NCBI GenBank assembly: GCA_020310875.1 | Contig: CM035423.1 | Location: 123,827,664-123,891,663 of the forward strand | DNA length: 64,000 nucleotides | Reading direction: 5' to 3' | Source: Ceratopteris richardii | Taxonomy: Eukaryota > Streptophyta > Polypodiopsida > Polypodiales > Pteridaceae | Shown: positions 32,498-46,041 of the stretch, piece by piece | Layout of the letters: each line of letters opens with the position of its first letter | Numbering within the stretch: the stretch's first letter is position 1 | The notes under the pieces: model-generated | Database searches by the model: none | Seen by the model: only the letters and a program-made list of their open reading frames with translations | Told to the model about the DNA's origin: nothing | Program-made: the position numbers and the translations under genes

Positions 32498-33747
32498 TGT
32501 TGGAGCAAGTCTATAACAAGCCTAAGTATTGGCTTGAGTCCCACAAAGTCATAGAAGAAGCCTTAAATTAAAGACAATGTAAAGTTCACTTGTGAACTAC
32601 CTCTTGTAACTTTTGAAGAGTTTACTTAATGTAAAAGTGAAAGAATCTTAAGTGGTTGAGTCCACTTGATCAAAAAGGGAAAGAGGAGCCACGAATTCAT
32701 GATTTGTGGTAGATAGAGAATCAAATCAATCACTAATTGATTGGAGAGTGATTGAGGGAAGTTAGCCTCCCAAGATCAACTATAAATACATGGTAGTCTT
32801 AGTCGTGGTTATGTGAAGACCTCCAAGAGCTGAGCTTTATGCCATATCAAGGTGTGCTTACAAGGCACACATATGTATCAGTAAGTTCATTGTATTGTAC
32901 AATCATTATACTTTAATTTTCATGATCATTTGAGTTCATATTCCATGTTCTTGTGAAGTGTACTACTCACTGCCATATCTCTCAGTTTTCTCAGACAAAT
33001 TGCAGAGATGGTTTCTCTGAACTTGGTGCATCATTTTCAGTGATTTAACTTGGTAAAGTTAGCTCTTAAGACTACTATATGCTCACCAATTTTCATTTCA
33101 TTTGGGTGTCGCAATCTTCAGTTATGTTCAGTTGACGTCAACACTATCTGTTCATTTTAACTTCTTTGTCAGGTACCCGACTTTCTTTACTCATCTTGTC
33201 AGAGCTGTTTCTCAGTGTGTACTTACCCAAATTCAATGATTTAAAGCTTTTTGGATTCAGCATACGATCTAGTATAAGCATGCACATTTGCATAATCATT
33301 GGATTCTTAAATCTGTAGTTATGTGTACTTTTTGCTCACTCGTCGCATTACTATAGCAGCCCGTGAAAATCGGGATGATGTCATCACTTGTTAAACATCA
33401 TTTTCAGTGTGTGGTTCATTATTTTTTATGATATTACTCTTGAAAGTTAGCTCTAGACTTCCCCAAGAGGAATTAAGCTAGTTGCTGCTGTGCTCAGAGA
33501 ATTATGCAAAACACTGGACAGGTGTATGAACCAAAATAGCAAGTTCTTCACCTCTGAGCTAACTCCAACTTATCTGTTTTGATCTATCTTTTTGAGAGTG
33601 ATCTTTCAAGGTACATAGGGTGTCTAATACATCCATTGGCAAGCTAAAAGGGCCCACCACATACTCCTGAGTTCATTTGGCTGGTGTAGATCAAGGATTT
33701 TGCAACACCTCTTCATCTTCAAGCACATACCTATCCATCTCTTCACA
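32498..33747 (+). repeat. 5' LTR of the Copia element
   Basis: 1250 bp, TGTTGG...TTCACA. A TATA box TATAAATA lies at 32781-32788. The 3' part contains AGCAGCCCGTGAAAATCGG, which is echoed in the related LTR relic at 53 kb. Confidence 0.95.
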
Positions 33748-33748
33748 G

Positions 33749-33760
33749 TGGTATTAGAGC
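33749..33760 (+). promoter_or_regulatory. Copia primer-binding site
   Basis: TGGTATTAGAGC, one base after the LTR end; a one-base variant of the initiator tRNA-Met site TGGTATCAGAGC. Confidence 0.9.
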
Positions 33761-36700
33761 AAGGTTGGACAACATTGCAGATGGGTTTCCTTCATCAATT
33801 GACAAATTGGACAGAGGTAACTACTGAGCTTGGTCATTAAGAATGGAAGCTTATCTCCAAGGTAGAAGTTTATAGGGTTATGTGGCTAGAGATGAAGTTA
33901 TGCCAAGTTTCAGGAACAAAAGTCAACCAACACAAGAAGAGCAAGAAAGATTGAGCACATGGTGCTCCAAGGATGCACTTGCAAGGTCTTATCTCCTCAA
34001 CTCTATCTCAGATTTTTTGTTACCTTACATTAGAAGTTGTAAGACATCTCAAGAAGTGTGGGATGCACTTGAAGCCTTCTTCTCTTCAAGTACCAAAGCT
34101 AGGAAGCATCAACTATGGCTGGATTTCACAACTCTCAAGAAGGCTCCCAAACAAAATGTGACTGATTTAGTCACAAAGCTCAAGGACATAGCAGATCAGT
34201 TGGGAAGCATTGGGGAGGTAATAGATGAAGAGAAAATTGTAAGGAAGGTCATCAATGGCTTGAAGGCAGATGAAAAGTGGAAAGCATTCACCACAGCTAT
34301 GGATTTGTACATGGACATGCATGTACCTGATTTCAATACACTCATTGGACAACTACTTACTCAAGAGGCAAAGCTTATCAAAAATGGAGAAAGCTCTAAA
34401 GGTAATCAATCTTCAGCTTTATACACTAATAAAAACAAGTCCAAGGATAACAAAGGAAAGGCAAAGAAAGTGGATGATGATGCAGGTACATATCAAGCTG
34501 ACTATGCAGGTAGAGGAAGACATGGTAGAGGTAGAGGAAGAGGAGGTAGACAAGGCAAGGGGAGATCCTAGGACTCCAACTCATGTTCTATTTGTGGATT
34601 AACTAATCATACAACTGAAAATTGCTTTAGGAATTCCAAGAATCAAAGAGAAAGAGGAATCAAAAGAGAGCCAACTACAAGGTACACTCCTGAGCAAAAT
34701 GGAGTGGTAGAAAGGAGGAATAGGACAATTGTTGAAGCTTCAAGGTCCATGTTAAATGAAAAGCATTTGCCTAATTATCTATGGGTTGAGGTTGTATCTA
34801 CAGCCACTTACTTGATTAACAGGTTGCCTTCAGAATGCCTTGATGGGATCACTCCATATGAGGCTTGGAATGGAAGAAGACCTAACATAGATCATTGTAA
34901 GATTTTTGGATGTATAGCTTTTGCTCATGTTCCTTCACAGGTTAGAGGCAAGATGGATCCAAATGCAGAAAGGTGTGTATTTATTGGATATGACAACAAT
35001 CAAAAGGGCTACAGGTTATACAACCCTACCAACAAAGGATTCTTGGTAAGCAGAGATGTAGTTTTTTATGAAAACAATTCATGGTATGAAGATTCATGCA
35101 AGAAGGTCAATTTACCATATGATCTTGAAGAAGATTTTCCAAATCTTGGTAGAGAACAGCCGAAGATTGAGGAACAAGACACCTTAGAGGATGATGAAGA
35201 ATCTCAGATGGAAAAGATCAAAGCATGGAAGTCTAAAGGTAAAGCAAAATTTCAGGAACTTGGACATGAGGCAGAATCATCACATCATGGCCTAAGAAGA
35301 TCTATGAGGGAAAAGAAAAACCAGAAAGGTATGGGTTTGACACCTCATTAGTAACTAAACATTCTATCTACATAGCACAGGATATAAACCAAGAGGATCC
35401 ATCATCCTTTGAAGAGGCCAAAGCAAAATCAGAATGGAAGCATGCAATGAAGGAAGAGATTGAAGCACTTGAGGAAAACAAGACTTGGGATTTGGTGCCC
35501 AAGACTTCATCCATGAAGGTAATAGGCTCAAGATGGGTCTATAAACTCAAGAAGAATTCTGATGGTTCCATTAACAAGTATAAGGCAAGGCTTGTAGCAA
35601 AAGGTTTTGCACAAACTTAGGGAATTGATTATGAGGAGACCTTCTCTCCTGTGGCAAAGATGCCTACTATTAGGGTTTTACTTAGTATTGTCTCTTCCAA
35701 GAATTGGAAGATACTTCAACTAGATGTAAAGAATGCATTCTTGAATGGTTGGATAACAGAAGAGGTATATATGGCACAACCACCTGGTTTTGAGAATCAA
35801 GTTTATCCTGATTATGTGTGTAAACTTAGCAAAGCATTGTATGGTCTCAAGCAAGCTCCAAGGGAGCTTGGAATTTCAGACTTCTTTCATTCTTGCAGGA
35901 CAAAGGCTTTCAACCAAGCAAGGCAGATCCTTCACTCTTTATTAAAAAGAGTAATTCTGAGATCATCTACCTATGTGTATATGTAGATGATATTATATTG
36001 ACAAGAAATGATGCAGATGGTATGAAGAAGATCAAAGATCAGATGAGAGAAGAGTTCAAGATAAGTGATTTGGGTTCACTTACCTACTTCCTAGGCTTGG
36101 AAGTTGTCTACAAAGATCATGGTTTGTTTCTCACTCAAAGAAAGTACATTAAGGACATGTTGGAAAAATTCAAGATGCAAGATTGTAAGATTGCAGGTAC
36201 TCCAATGGAGGTCAATCACAAATTGAGCTCACATGAAGGTGAACTCATAGAGGACATCACATCATATCAAAGTCTAGTGGGTAGTCTCAACTATGCCACA
36301 TTGACAAGAGTAGATATATGTTACAGTGTGAGTGTGCTAAGTCAATTTATGCACACACCAAGGAAACCACACATGGATGCTGCCAAAAGGATTCTCAAGT
36401 ATCTCAAAGGAACCATAAATGAAGGACTTTATTATCCTTATGTATCTGATTTAGGTTTGAAGCTATTTTGTGATGCAGATTGGGCTGGCTCCAAGGAAGA
36501 TAGAAGGAGCACTTCAGGTTATCTTACCTTTGCAGGTTCAAAGCTTATTTCATGGTCATCCAAGAAGCAACCCACAGTTGCTCTCTCTTCTATTGAAGCT
36601 GAATATAGAGGTCTTGCCATAGCTACTCAGGAAGCTATGCGGATGAAGACATTATTCAAAGATCTTGGATTGGAGTTTGGAACTCCAACTATTTTTGGTG

Positions 36701-36948
36701 ACAATATGAGTTCTATTCATTTGGCTGCTAATCCTATTTTTCATGCAAGGACTAAAAATATTGAAGTTCATTATCACTATGTACGAGAGAAGGTTCTAAG
36801 CAAAGAGATTCAAATATCATATGTGTCCACTCATCAACAATGTGTAGATATTCCAACCAAAGCATTGGATGGTACAAAGCTTTGCAAATTCAAGGCTATG
36901 ATTGGTTTGCAGGTAATCTTGGAAGATTGAAGACCTCAAGCATACTTG

Positions 36949-36962
36949 GCTTGAGGGGGAGT
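36949..36962 (+). promoter_or_regulatory. Copia polypurine tract
   Basis: TTGAGGGGGAGT directly before the 3' LTR start. It is the usual second-strand primer site of plant Copia elements, and the same motif stands at 54996-55009 on the minus strand. Confidence 0.85.
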
Positions 36963-38225
36963 TGTTGGAGCAAGTCTATGACAAGCCTAAGTATTGGCTT
37001 GAGTCCCACAAAGTCATAGAAGAAGCCTTAAATTGAAGACAATGTAAAGTTCACTTGTGAACTACCTCTTGTATCTTTTGAAGAGTTTACTTAATGTAAA
37101 AGTGAAAGAATCTTAAGTGGTTGAGTCCACTTGATCAAAAAAGGAAAGAGGAGCCACGAATTCATGATTTTTGGTAGATAGAGAATAAAATCATTCACTA
37201 ATTGATTGGAGAGTGATTGAGGGAAGTTAGCCTCCCAAGATCAACTATAAATACATGGTAGTCTTAGTCGTGGTTATGTGAAGACCTCCAAGAGCTTAGC
37301 TTTATGCCATATCAAGGTGTGATTACAAGGCACACATATGTATCAGTAAGTCCATTGTATTGTACAATCAATATACTTTCATTTTCATGATCATTTGAGT
37401 TCATATTTCCATGTTCTTGTGAAGTGTACTACTCACTGCCATATCTCTGAGTTTTCTTAGTCAGATTGCAGAGATGGTTTCTCTGAGCTTGGTGCATCAT
37501 TTTCAGTGATTTAAATTGGTAAAGTTATCTCTATAAGTCTACTATATGCTCACCAATTTTCATTTCATTTGGGTGTTGAAATCTTCAGTTATGTTCACTT
37601 AATGTCAACATTGTCTGTTCATTTTCACTTCTCTGTCAGGTACCCGACTTTTTTTACTCATCTTGTCAGAGCTGTTTCTCAGTGTACTTAGCCAAATTCA
37701 ATGATTTAAAGCTTGTTGGATTCAACATACGTTCTAGTATAAGCATACAAATTTTCATAATCATTGGATTCTTAAATCTGGAGTTATGTTCATTTTTCTA
37801 CTCACTGGTCTCATTACTGTAGCAGCCCGTGAAAATCGGGATGATGTCATCACTTGTTAAACATCATTCTCAGTGTGTGGTTCATTATTTTTTATGAGCT
37901 TACTCTTGAAAGTTAGCTCTTTAAGTTAACTAGACTTCCCCAAGAGGAATTAAGCTATTTGCTGATGTGCTCAGAGAATTATGCAAAATACTGGACAAGT
38001 GTGTGAACCAAAATAGCAAGTTCTTCACCTCTGAGCTAACTCCAACTTATCTATTTTGATCTATCTTTTTGAGAGTGATCTTCCAAGGTACATAGGGTGT
38101 CTAATACATCCATTGGCAAGCTAAAAGGGCCCACCACATACTCCTGGAGTTCATTTGGCTGGTGTAGATCAAGGATTTTGCAACACCTCTTCATCTTCAA
38201 GCACATACCTATCCATCTCTTCACA
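36963..38225 (+). repeat. 3' LTR of the Copia element
   Basis: 1263 bp, same ends as the 5' LTR, with substitutions and a few small indels relative to it. Confidence 0.95.
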
Positions 38226-39319
38226 AAAATCCCCAGAAGGGTCAAGGCAATGTATTAGAGAAGCCTTCAAAGAAAAGGGTCAAGTACCATGTAATGTCCT
38301 TGAGGGAAATTAGAAGAGCTCAAAAGTATGTGGGACTGTTGATCCCTAGACTTCCATTTACGAGAGTTGTCAAGCAGATCATAGCTAACCTCTGTTCTTT
38401 GATGAAGACCTCATCCTTTATCAATGTGAGGTGGCAAACGCAAGCACTGCTTTGCCCGCAAGAAGCTGCAAAGGACTTTGCTATTGATTTTATGAGTGAT
38501 GCCTATTTATGTGTTGCTCATTCTCACAGGGTAACACTAATGGTGAAGGATTATGTTATTGTTTCAAGAATAAGATATAAATTTGATAAATCTCTGGTTC
38601 CTATTGATCACCATGATAAAAAATTCTTCGATATTTTAAATATACCTCTAGCCCGAGCACCCAAAACAACAGTTGTCATTGAAGAGATCAACCCTTAGGT
38701 CACTCATGATCATGAAACTAGAACTGCAGCAAATAGTGAGGAGGAAAGGAAAAACCAGGGATTATTTACAGAGGAAAGTCTCATCTTAAACTAGATTCAA
38801 AAGTTACAAAAGCAAATAAAGAGCTCCTTAAGAAAGGAGATAGGCAGATAATAGTTAATGTTGCAATGGCATGGCAGAATGAATGGTTTCTTGAAATTAG
38901 ACTTGAAGACAACAAAATGTTGAGAGAGTTTCATGTTCAAATATCAGATAGTGTGGTCAACATTTCACTCAGGTATTATCTAGAGGCCATAAAGTGCTCT
39001 TGTATTGCTTAATTTTCTAGTTCCTTAACTGAATTTTTATTCCTTGATTTGTAGGGTTCTTCTTCAACAATGTGAGGAAGTGGTTCAAAGAAAAGTATTT
39101 ATCATAGATCCTCTGGTGACACAGTGTTTTTTGCATAAACAAAGAGATGCCAAGTCCTTTCTACAGAATTTTACACAAGAGGTAGAATGTGTTATCTACC
39201 CATATATTGAAAAGTAAGTATTCATCTTCATTTTGGAAAGATATTTGTTTCATTAAAGAAAGTATATTTACATGCAACTCATTGACAGGGGCCATTGGAG
39301 TCTTATTATTGTTGACTTC

Positions 39320-40345
39320 TGTTGAGCCCATAAAAGTCATGTTGGTCAAAGTCAACTACAATCAAAGTCAAGGTCAAAGTCAACTAGTCAAAGTCAACAA
39401 GGTCAAGGTCAAAGTCAACAGGTGCAAAGTCAAAGTGCTAAAGTGCAGGTGTCAAAGTGCACAGGTAGTGCACAATTAATTGTCCACAAAGGGTAAATTG
39501 GAGAAAGTGGGTTGCAGGTTGCAGAGGTATTTTCTCTAATTTCCCCAAGGTTCAAAGTGTGTTTTAAAGTGTTTTGGAAGGTTCAGGTGAACCCCCCCCC
39601 TTATGTGCAAAAGTGAAGACTTAAAAGGAAATGTGAAGGTATGTGAAACGGCAACGTACGCACAGGTGAAAGTATGGCCCCCCCATTAAAATTTTTGGTT
39701 TTAGTCTAAAGTCACTACAGGACAAAACAGTGAGTCGTTGGCTGCCACTTGTAAAGACAATCTTGGGACATCAAAGTGAGCACCAAGATGCTATTGTAGT
39801 TAGGAGCGTACGTGATCGACACACTCAAATCAAGGCAAGGTCTATTCTTGGACCAATCTTAGAGTAAGCAAGAGAGCATAGTCTAAGGAAGCAAGAGAGA
39901 GAAGGGCAAGAGTCACCATTGTGCGACGCAGAGAAGTGGAAGTGGAGTGCATAGGGAGTGCCTAAGGGATTGTGCAGAGAGTGCTAAGCTAGTCCCCCCA
40001 AGTATCTCAAGGTCCCATTGCAGTGGGCGCGTGACGACAGAAGGGATTCACTCCTCCTCCTTTGTGGAAGCTTGGTGCAAGGTGTGCACAAGGATAAGCT
40101 TGAAGCAGGTGGAGGTCTGGTGCAGAGGAGGCCGGCGGCAAGAAGACTTTGGGATATTGGGTATTTTGTAATTGGGCACTCTGTGGGATTGTGCACAGAG
40201 GTATTGGCTTGTCTTGTACTTCAAACATTGTAATTGTCTTACTGTAATCAATCGGCAGAAGCTTCCAGGTGTATTTTCTCTTCTTGTTTCTTCCCTTTTC
40301 TCCTACAAACCCTCAAACTCCTTCTTGTCTAAGAATCCACCAACA
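39320..40345 (+). repeat. 5' LTR of the gypsy element
   Basis: 1026 bp, TGTTGAGCCC...CACCAACA. Its first ~120 bp are made of many GTCAAAGTCAA-like decamer repeats. Confidence 0.95.
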
Positions 40346-40350
40346 AAATT

Positions 40351-40368
40351 TGGCACGCACGGTGGGAC
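40351..40368 (+). promoter_or_regulatory. Gypsy primer-binding site
   Basis: TGGCACGCACGGTGGGAC, a few bases after the 5' LTR end. The AATTTGGC...GGTGGGAC form is common in plant gypsy elements of the Tat group. I cannot assign the tRNA with certainty. Confidence 0.7.
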
Positions 40369-43300
40369 TTCCAAGGAGATTTGAGCTTAGGAGAAACCAA
40401 GTGCAAAGCATAGAAGAGATCAAGTGTCGACAAAACCACAGTGCTACTTCATCAAACAAAAGGTAAATATTCTTATCAAGTGTCTCATATTCAGTGGGCT
40501 ACGAGCTGCTCATGACCGCAACCTGGTCCCAAGTATTGAGGGTCACCTGCAAGCACACAAGAAGGAAGGTTGTTAGAAGGTCTTCCAGCCCACTATCTTC
40601 AACATCATCAGTCAAGAGCATGGCGGGTCAGGTAGACTTGGAAACTTTACTCTCTAGATTAAATATAAAGTTTCCTTCTTTCAAAGGCCTAGCTCAGGAG
40701 GATCCAGATGAACACATTAGAAGGTTTTTGGCACTATGTAAGACTAGAGGCCTAATGGGTAGGGAGGATGCCTTTTTTATTCTCTTCCCTGCCACATTAG
40801 AGGGATTAGCTGATAAGTGGTTCAGCCAGTTTGCTGAAAACCATTTTACCACTTGGGATGTGATCAAAGATGCTTTTAAAAATCAGTTCCAGCATGGCAA
40901 CACTACGGAGATTATCATAGAAGAGCTAGAAAATTTAAGATTAGGTCCAGGAGAAAAGTTCCCAGAGTTTGTGACTCGGGCCAAAGCACTAATGGCTAAA
41001 TTGCCAGATCCACCACACGACTTTTTTGTCAAGAAATGGTTGGCTAAGCCCCTACCAGTGGCCACCCAATGCAAAATAAAGGAATTAGTGCTACCTACAG
41101 CCTCCATAGAGGAGTTCATCAGCACAGCCACACGCTTGGAGCAGATAAGGTACTAGTATGGAGCAAACTCTTCCCAACCAACATATGGTACAGAAATGGA
41201 GGATCCAGTGATACAGCTAAGGAAAGAGCTGGAGGGTTTAAAAAGAAATAAGCCCTACAAAGAGGAAGAGAATGTTGTTGCTCAGTTGAGAAGGGAGATT
41301 GAAGCACTAAAGCTCCAAAAGGAGGAGGAGGCCCAGGCAGAGGAATTGGCTCAGCTGCGATAGGAGTTGCAGGAGCTCAAAGGAGGTGGCATCAAGAGTG
41401 GACTTTGGTGTTCCATGTGCAGCAAGCAAGGTCACATAGTAAGTGAATGTCCTCTGTTAAGTGTGACTTGTCAATTATGCAGGAAGGTTGGCCATGAGGC
41501 CCATGAATGCCAATCAAGAGGAATGCCTGCAACGACATACTGGACACAAGGAGGACCCCCAACACCAGCAAATGTGATGGCTGCTGCACCAAATCAAGGT
41601 AACAACTATAATCCTAGACAGAGGAATAACTTTGGAAATGGGCCTAGGAGGCCAATCATCTGTTTTAGATGTGGAGAATGTGGGCACTATCAAAGTAGGT
41701 GCACCCTACCAGAAAATGCCCCTCCTTGCAGGAACTGCCCTGATGCAAGAGATCATTATACAAATTGTTGTCCTAAGAATCAAGCCTCTTCCTCCGGGCC
41801 CCATATTCAAATGATTTCTGTGCACAAGGAAGAAGTGTGTGATCCAATCAATGAGCCATCTCCATCTACCAGGGTGGTGCAATTAGAAGAAATAGAATCT
41901 TTAACTGTGCAGACAAGAAGCAAGGGGAAGGCTCAAGCAGACATAGGACAAGAATCAAAGATTAAGGAAGGGAATCAAAATAGAGAAACATCTGAGGATA
42001 AAGTCAACACAGGTGCAGATTCAAGTCAAAAAGGAGATCTCATATGCACCAATGATGCCATTGGGCATGCCTTCAACAGGGCTCATGAGGAGTTTGATAA
42101 GTCAACTGGAGCCCATGCTCTCAAGGAATCAGAGGCTTCAAAACTACTCAAGTCGATGAAAAAGGAGGTTAGTATTTTTTATTTAATAAAGATGGATGGG
42201 AAATTCAGGTCAGAGTTATTGCAGATAATTGATGAAGCTTCCACTACAAGTTTGGTGGCAAAGACGGCTGTTTCACATAAAGGAAAAATTGCAGGGGAAG
42301 CACCCCTTACAGATTATAAAAGTCCTCGGCTTACAGTATCTATCAAGGGTCATGAATTTCAAGGAGTTATTGTGGATGGTGGTTCTGGCATTAACTTGAT
42401 GCCTGAACATACAATGGAAAAGATTGGACTCCACCCTTCAAGGCTTGCAAATTTCACTGTTACTTTGGCAGATCAGAGCAAAGTAAGGCCCTTGGGAGTG
42501 ATCCCAAAAGTTCCACTTGAAGTACAAGGTAATCTATTCATTCTGGATTTTGTGGTTTTAAGATTGCCCCAGGTTGAAGAAGGATTTCCTCTCTTAATTG
42601 GACGACCATGGCTGAGGCATGCAAGTGTCATTCATGATTGGGGCAAGGACACTATGTGGGTACAAAAGAAAGGGCAGGAGCTGACATAGATTCATTTAGA
42701 AGAGGGCCCAGATAATCAAGGAAACACTAGCATGATGCAAACAGTTGGCATTTGCATGGAAACAGAATCGGAGGATCAACCCCAATTAGATTTCGAGGAA
42801 GAAGAGGATATTCTAAATTGGCTCCAAGCAGGCAACTCTTCCTCTTGTTTTGGAATTTTTCTTAATAATTCTTGCTCGACTGAAGGTTATGATGAAGATA
42901 AGGAAAAAGTCCAGGTTGATGGATTGGGAGAGCCCATCACAGACCACAGAAGGGGCAGGAAGACACCCCTCAAATACAACTTGGAGGAGGATATGACAAC
43001 CACCGATAAAGAGGTTACTAAAGCTAAAGGCAAGGTAAAAAATTCTAGTGAAGAATGTTCTTTCCCAATTCAAGAAATCCCTGCAGGATGGATGCAGGAC
43101 AAGGAGGAACACATTGAAGTCCAAAATACACCTGCTTATGAAGCAATGCACGAAAAGCTAGTAGTAGAAGAAGACAAGGAAGAAGATGCACACGAAGATA
43201 ATATGGTAGAGAGAAATCCTGTCCAAGAAATACAATTAGGCACTCAAGACAATAATCGGCCAGTTTTGGTGGCCACTTGGTTGTGGAGCCACCCAGGGCT

Positions 43301-46041
43301 CCTTGAAAAGGTAAAATCATTCTTGACCCAGTACATAGATGTTTTTGTCTGGCATTATAAAGACTTAGAAGGAGTGCCTGCAACTTATGGAGAGCACAGA
43401 ATCCCTCTAATTGATGGAGCCAAACCCATAAGAGGAAAGAGTTATAGACTTAATCCAAAATATGCTGAAGCTGTCTATGTGGAAATCCAGAAGATGGAGG
43501 ATGCAGGAATCATCATTCCTGTAGAACACTCAGAGTGGCTCTCACCTATGGTTATAGTACCAAAGAAGAATACTAATAAAATCAGAATTTGTGTTGACTT
43601 TAGAGCACTCAACAAGGTGACCATTCCAGATGGTTTCCCAATGCCTTTTGCAGAACATGTCATTGAAGAAGTGGCTGGGCATGCATTATATAGCTTTATG
43701 GATGGATTCAGTGGCTATAACCAAATATCAATACATCCAGAGGATCGTGAAAAGACTGCTTTTATCACACCTTGGGGAACATATGTGTATGTAAAAATGC
43801 CATTTGGGCTCAGAAATGCTCCAGCCACCTTTAACAGAACGGTCAATCTCATTTTTGGTTTTTGGCCCCCTATTGCTGGAATCACTTAGAATCTTCATGG
43901 ATGACTTCTCTTCGTTTTCAGGATCTCAAAGAAACTCCTCTAGATTGTTTGGACCACCACTTGAGGCAGCTACAGAATGTTTTCAAAAGATGCAGGGAGA
44001 CTAAGTTAAAGCTCAATCCAAACAAATGTCATTTCCTTGTGACAGAAGGAACTCTCTTAGGACATGTGGTGTCGGCTAAAGGTATGGCCCCAGATCCTGA
44101 CAAAATCATTTCTATATTAAAGTTGCCTAAACCTAAATTCCCTTAAGAGATTCAGAGTTTCTTGGGGCATACTGGATACCATAGAAGGTTTATAAAAATG
44201 TATGCAGAGATAGCCAGACCTCTGGCTAGACTTACAGGTAAGGAAGTACCTTTTAAATGGGAAGAAGAGGAGGAAAAAGCATATCAAACATTACGGTCAA
44301 GGTTAGTGTCTGCTCCTATTTTGGTCACACCTGAGTGGTCAAAAATCTTTCATATACATGTAGATGCCAGTGCCTATGCAGTGGGGGCAGTTTTGACCCA
44401 ACCCAGTGAAGAATTTAAAGTGGACAGACCAATTCAATATGCCAGTAGAATCTTGACCAAGGCTGAAAGGAATTACAGTACTACAGAAAGGGAAGCCCTA
44501 GCAATGGTCTTTGCTGTCCAAAAATTCCGTCATTACTTACTGGGAGTAAAATTTATTATTATAACAGATCACCAACCACTAAAATACCTACTTAACAAAC
44601 CACAAGCCACTGGTAGAATATGGAGGTGGTTATTGTTGTTCCAAGAGTTTGATTTTTCTGTAGTCCATAAACCAAGTAAAGAAAATGTTATGGCGGATCA
44701 CCTATCCAGAATCAATATGATGAATCAAACTAGTGGAATCAATGATGATTTTCCAGATGCTCATCTGTTTGCTGTACAAGCTCAAGGTTGGTATTATGAT
44801 ATCAAAAATTTCATTAAAACTGGGTTGTATCCAGAAAAGGCTAGTGCTGTGCAAAAGAAGAGACTACTAATCAAGAGTAGACCATATACCTTCATTGAAG
44901 ATAAATTGTATAGACAGGGCAAGGATGATAGGTTCAGGAAGTGTTTGGAAGACGAAGAAGTGAGGGAAGTCCTTCACTCTGCACATGAAGGAACAGGTGG
45001 TGGGCACCTTCCAGGGCATATTATGAGTCAGAGGATACTGGATGCTGGTCTATGGTGGCCTACACTATTTAAGGATGCAGATGAATGGGGAAAGGCATGT
45101 GACATTTGCCAGAGGTGTGGACCTAAGCCAACAAAGCAGAGGCATAAACCCTTGGTTGTTTCCACTTCCTGGCAACCATTTGAGAAGTGGGGGCTAGATT
45201 TTGTAGGGCCCATCTACACGCAATTCCAAAAAGAGAAAAATATCTCTTGATAGCTACAGATTATGCGACAAAGTAAGCTGAAGCTATTGCCTCCCCCGAT
45301 TGCACTGCCCAAACTGTTGCTGATTTCATTTATAATAGCATCATTTGCAGGTTTGGATGCCCACTTGAAATTTGTACAGATCAAGGTACACATTTTGTCA
45401 ATAAGGTCCTGCAGGAAATTTTCAACAGGTATAGAATTCTACATAGGACCTCTTGTGCTTACTATCCGAGAGCCAATGGACAGGCTGAGTCGACAAATAA
45501 GGTTTTAATCTCAATGTTAAGAAAGGAGTGTATGTTATAGCCCACTTCCTGGGGCATTGCTTATCAAGGTACCCTATGGGCATACAGGTTAGCCTACAAA
45601 GCGGCCAGAGGATATTCTCCATTCCAGCTAGTTTATGGCATATTGCCCATTGAGCCCTTTGAATTTTTACATGGATCACCTAAGATAGCATTCATGCAGG
45701 GCAAGAAGGATTGTGATGTCTCTCAGAGGCTCGGAGCACTACATAAAGTGGAGGAGATTCGTCTACTAGCAACAAAACAATTGATAGAAACTCAGATGAA
45801 GAGGAAGGAGACACATGATCGACATCTGTGGAGCAACAACATTGAAGTAGGCATGTTAGTTCTTCTCCATAGACCTCATCTTCATACACAACTGAGAGGA
45901 AAATGGCTTCCACATTGGGAAGGAACTTACAGAGTCAAAACAATGCTAAATTGGGGTGCTGTGGAGTTAGAGACGGTGAAAGGAGAGGCCTTACCATTGG
46001 TCAACATATCTAGGCTCAAGGCCTATCATCAACACACTTGA

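Larger units (their letters stand above)
32498..38225 (+). mobile_element. Ty1/Copia element with both LTRs and a 5-bp target duplication
   Basis: Bounded by AAAAT at 32493-32497 and 38226-38230. LTRs at 32498-33747 and 36963-38225 begin TGTTGGAGC and end TTCACA. Parts between, in order: gag (33.78-34.57 kb, LNSISDFLLPYIRSCKTSQE, Gly/Arg-rich end), zinc-knuckle sequence, integrase C-terminal half (34.7-35.35 kb, NGVVERRNRTIVEASRSML), reverse transcriptase (about 35.4-36.1 kb, [22 protein letters not shown]) and RNase H (36.4-36.93 kb, STSGYLTF, ALSSIEAEYRGL). The element is broken, with several breaks. The LTRs differ at roughly 4 percent by eye, so it is older than the gypsy insertion at 39.3 kb. 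Confidence 0.95.
32411..38698 (+). pseudogene. Histone H3/CENH3-like frame, split by a Copia insertion
   Basis: The frame begins MARTKKTARK at 32411, nearly the canonical H3 tail start MARTKQTARK. It is interrupted at 32497 by a Copia element and resumes after the target duplication at 38231 in the same frame. The core has SLREIRRAQK, LLIPRLPFTRVVKQI, WQTQALLCPQEAAKDF, DAYLCVAHSHRVTLMVKD and SRIR, matching H3 alphaN, alpha1, alpha2 and alpha3. Loop 1 is about eight residues longer than in canonical H3, and a Trp precedes alpha2; both are features of the centromeric variant CENH3. The tail between is short and unlike H3. About 35 extra residues follow the fold before a TAG at 38698. It is very diverged, so a captured or decaying copy is likely. 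A protease frame opens only about 40 bases on. Confidence 0.75.

Noticed and set aside
39947-40251. Several overlapping open frames on both strands, repeated at 48.36-48.61 kb
   Set aside because: They lie inside the two LTRs of one element and recur only because the LTRs are duplicates.
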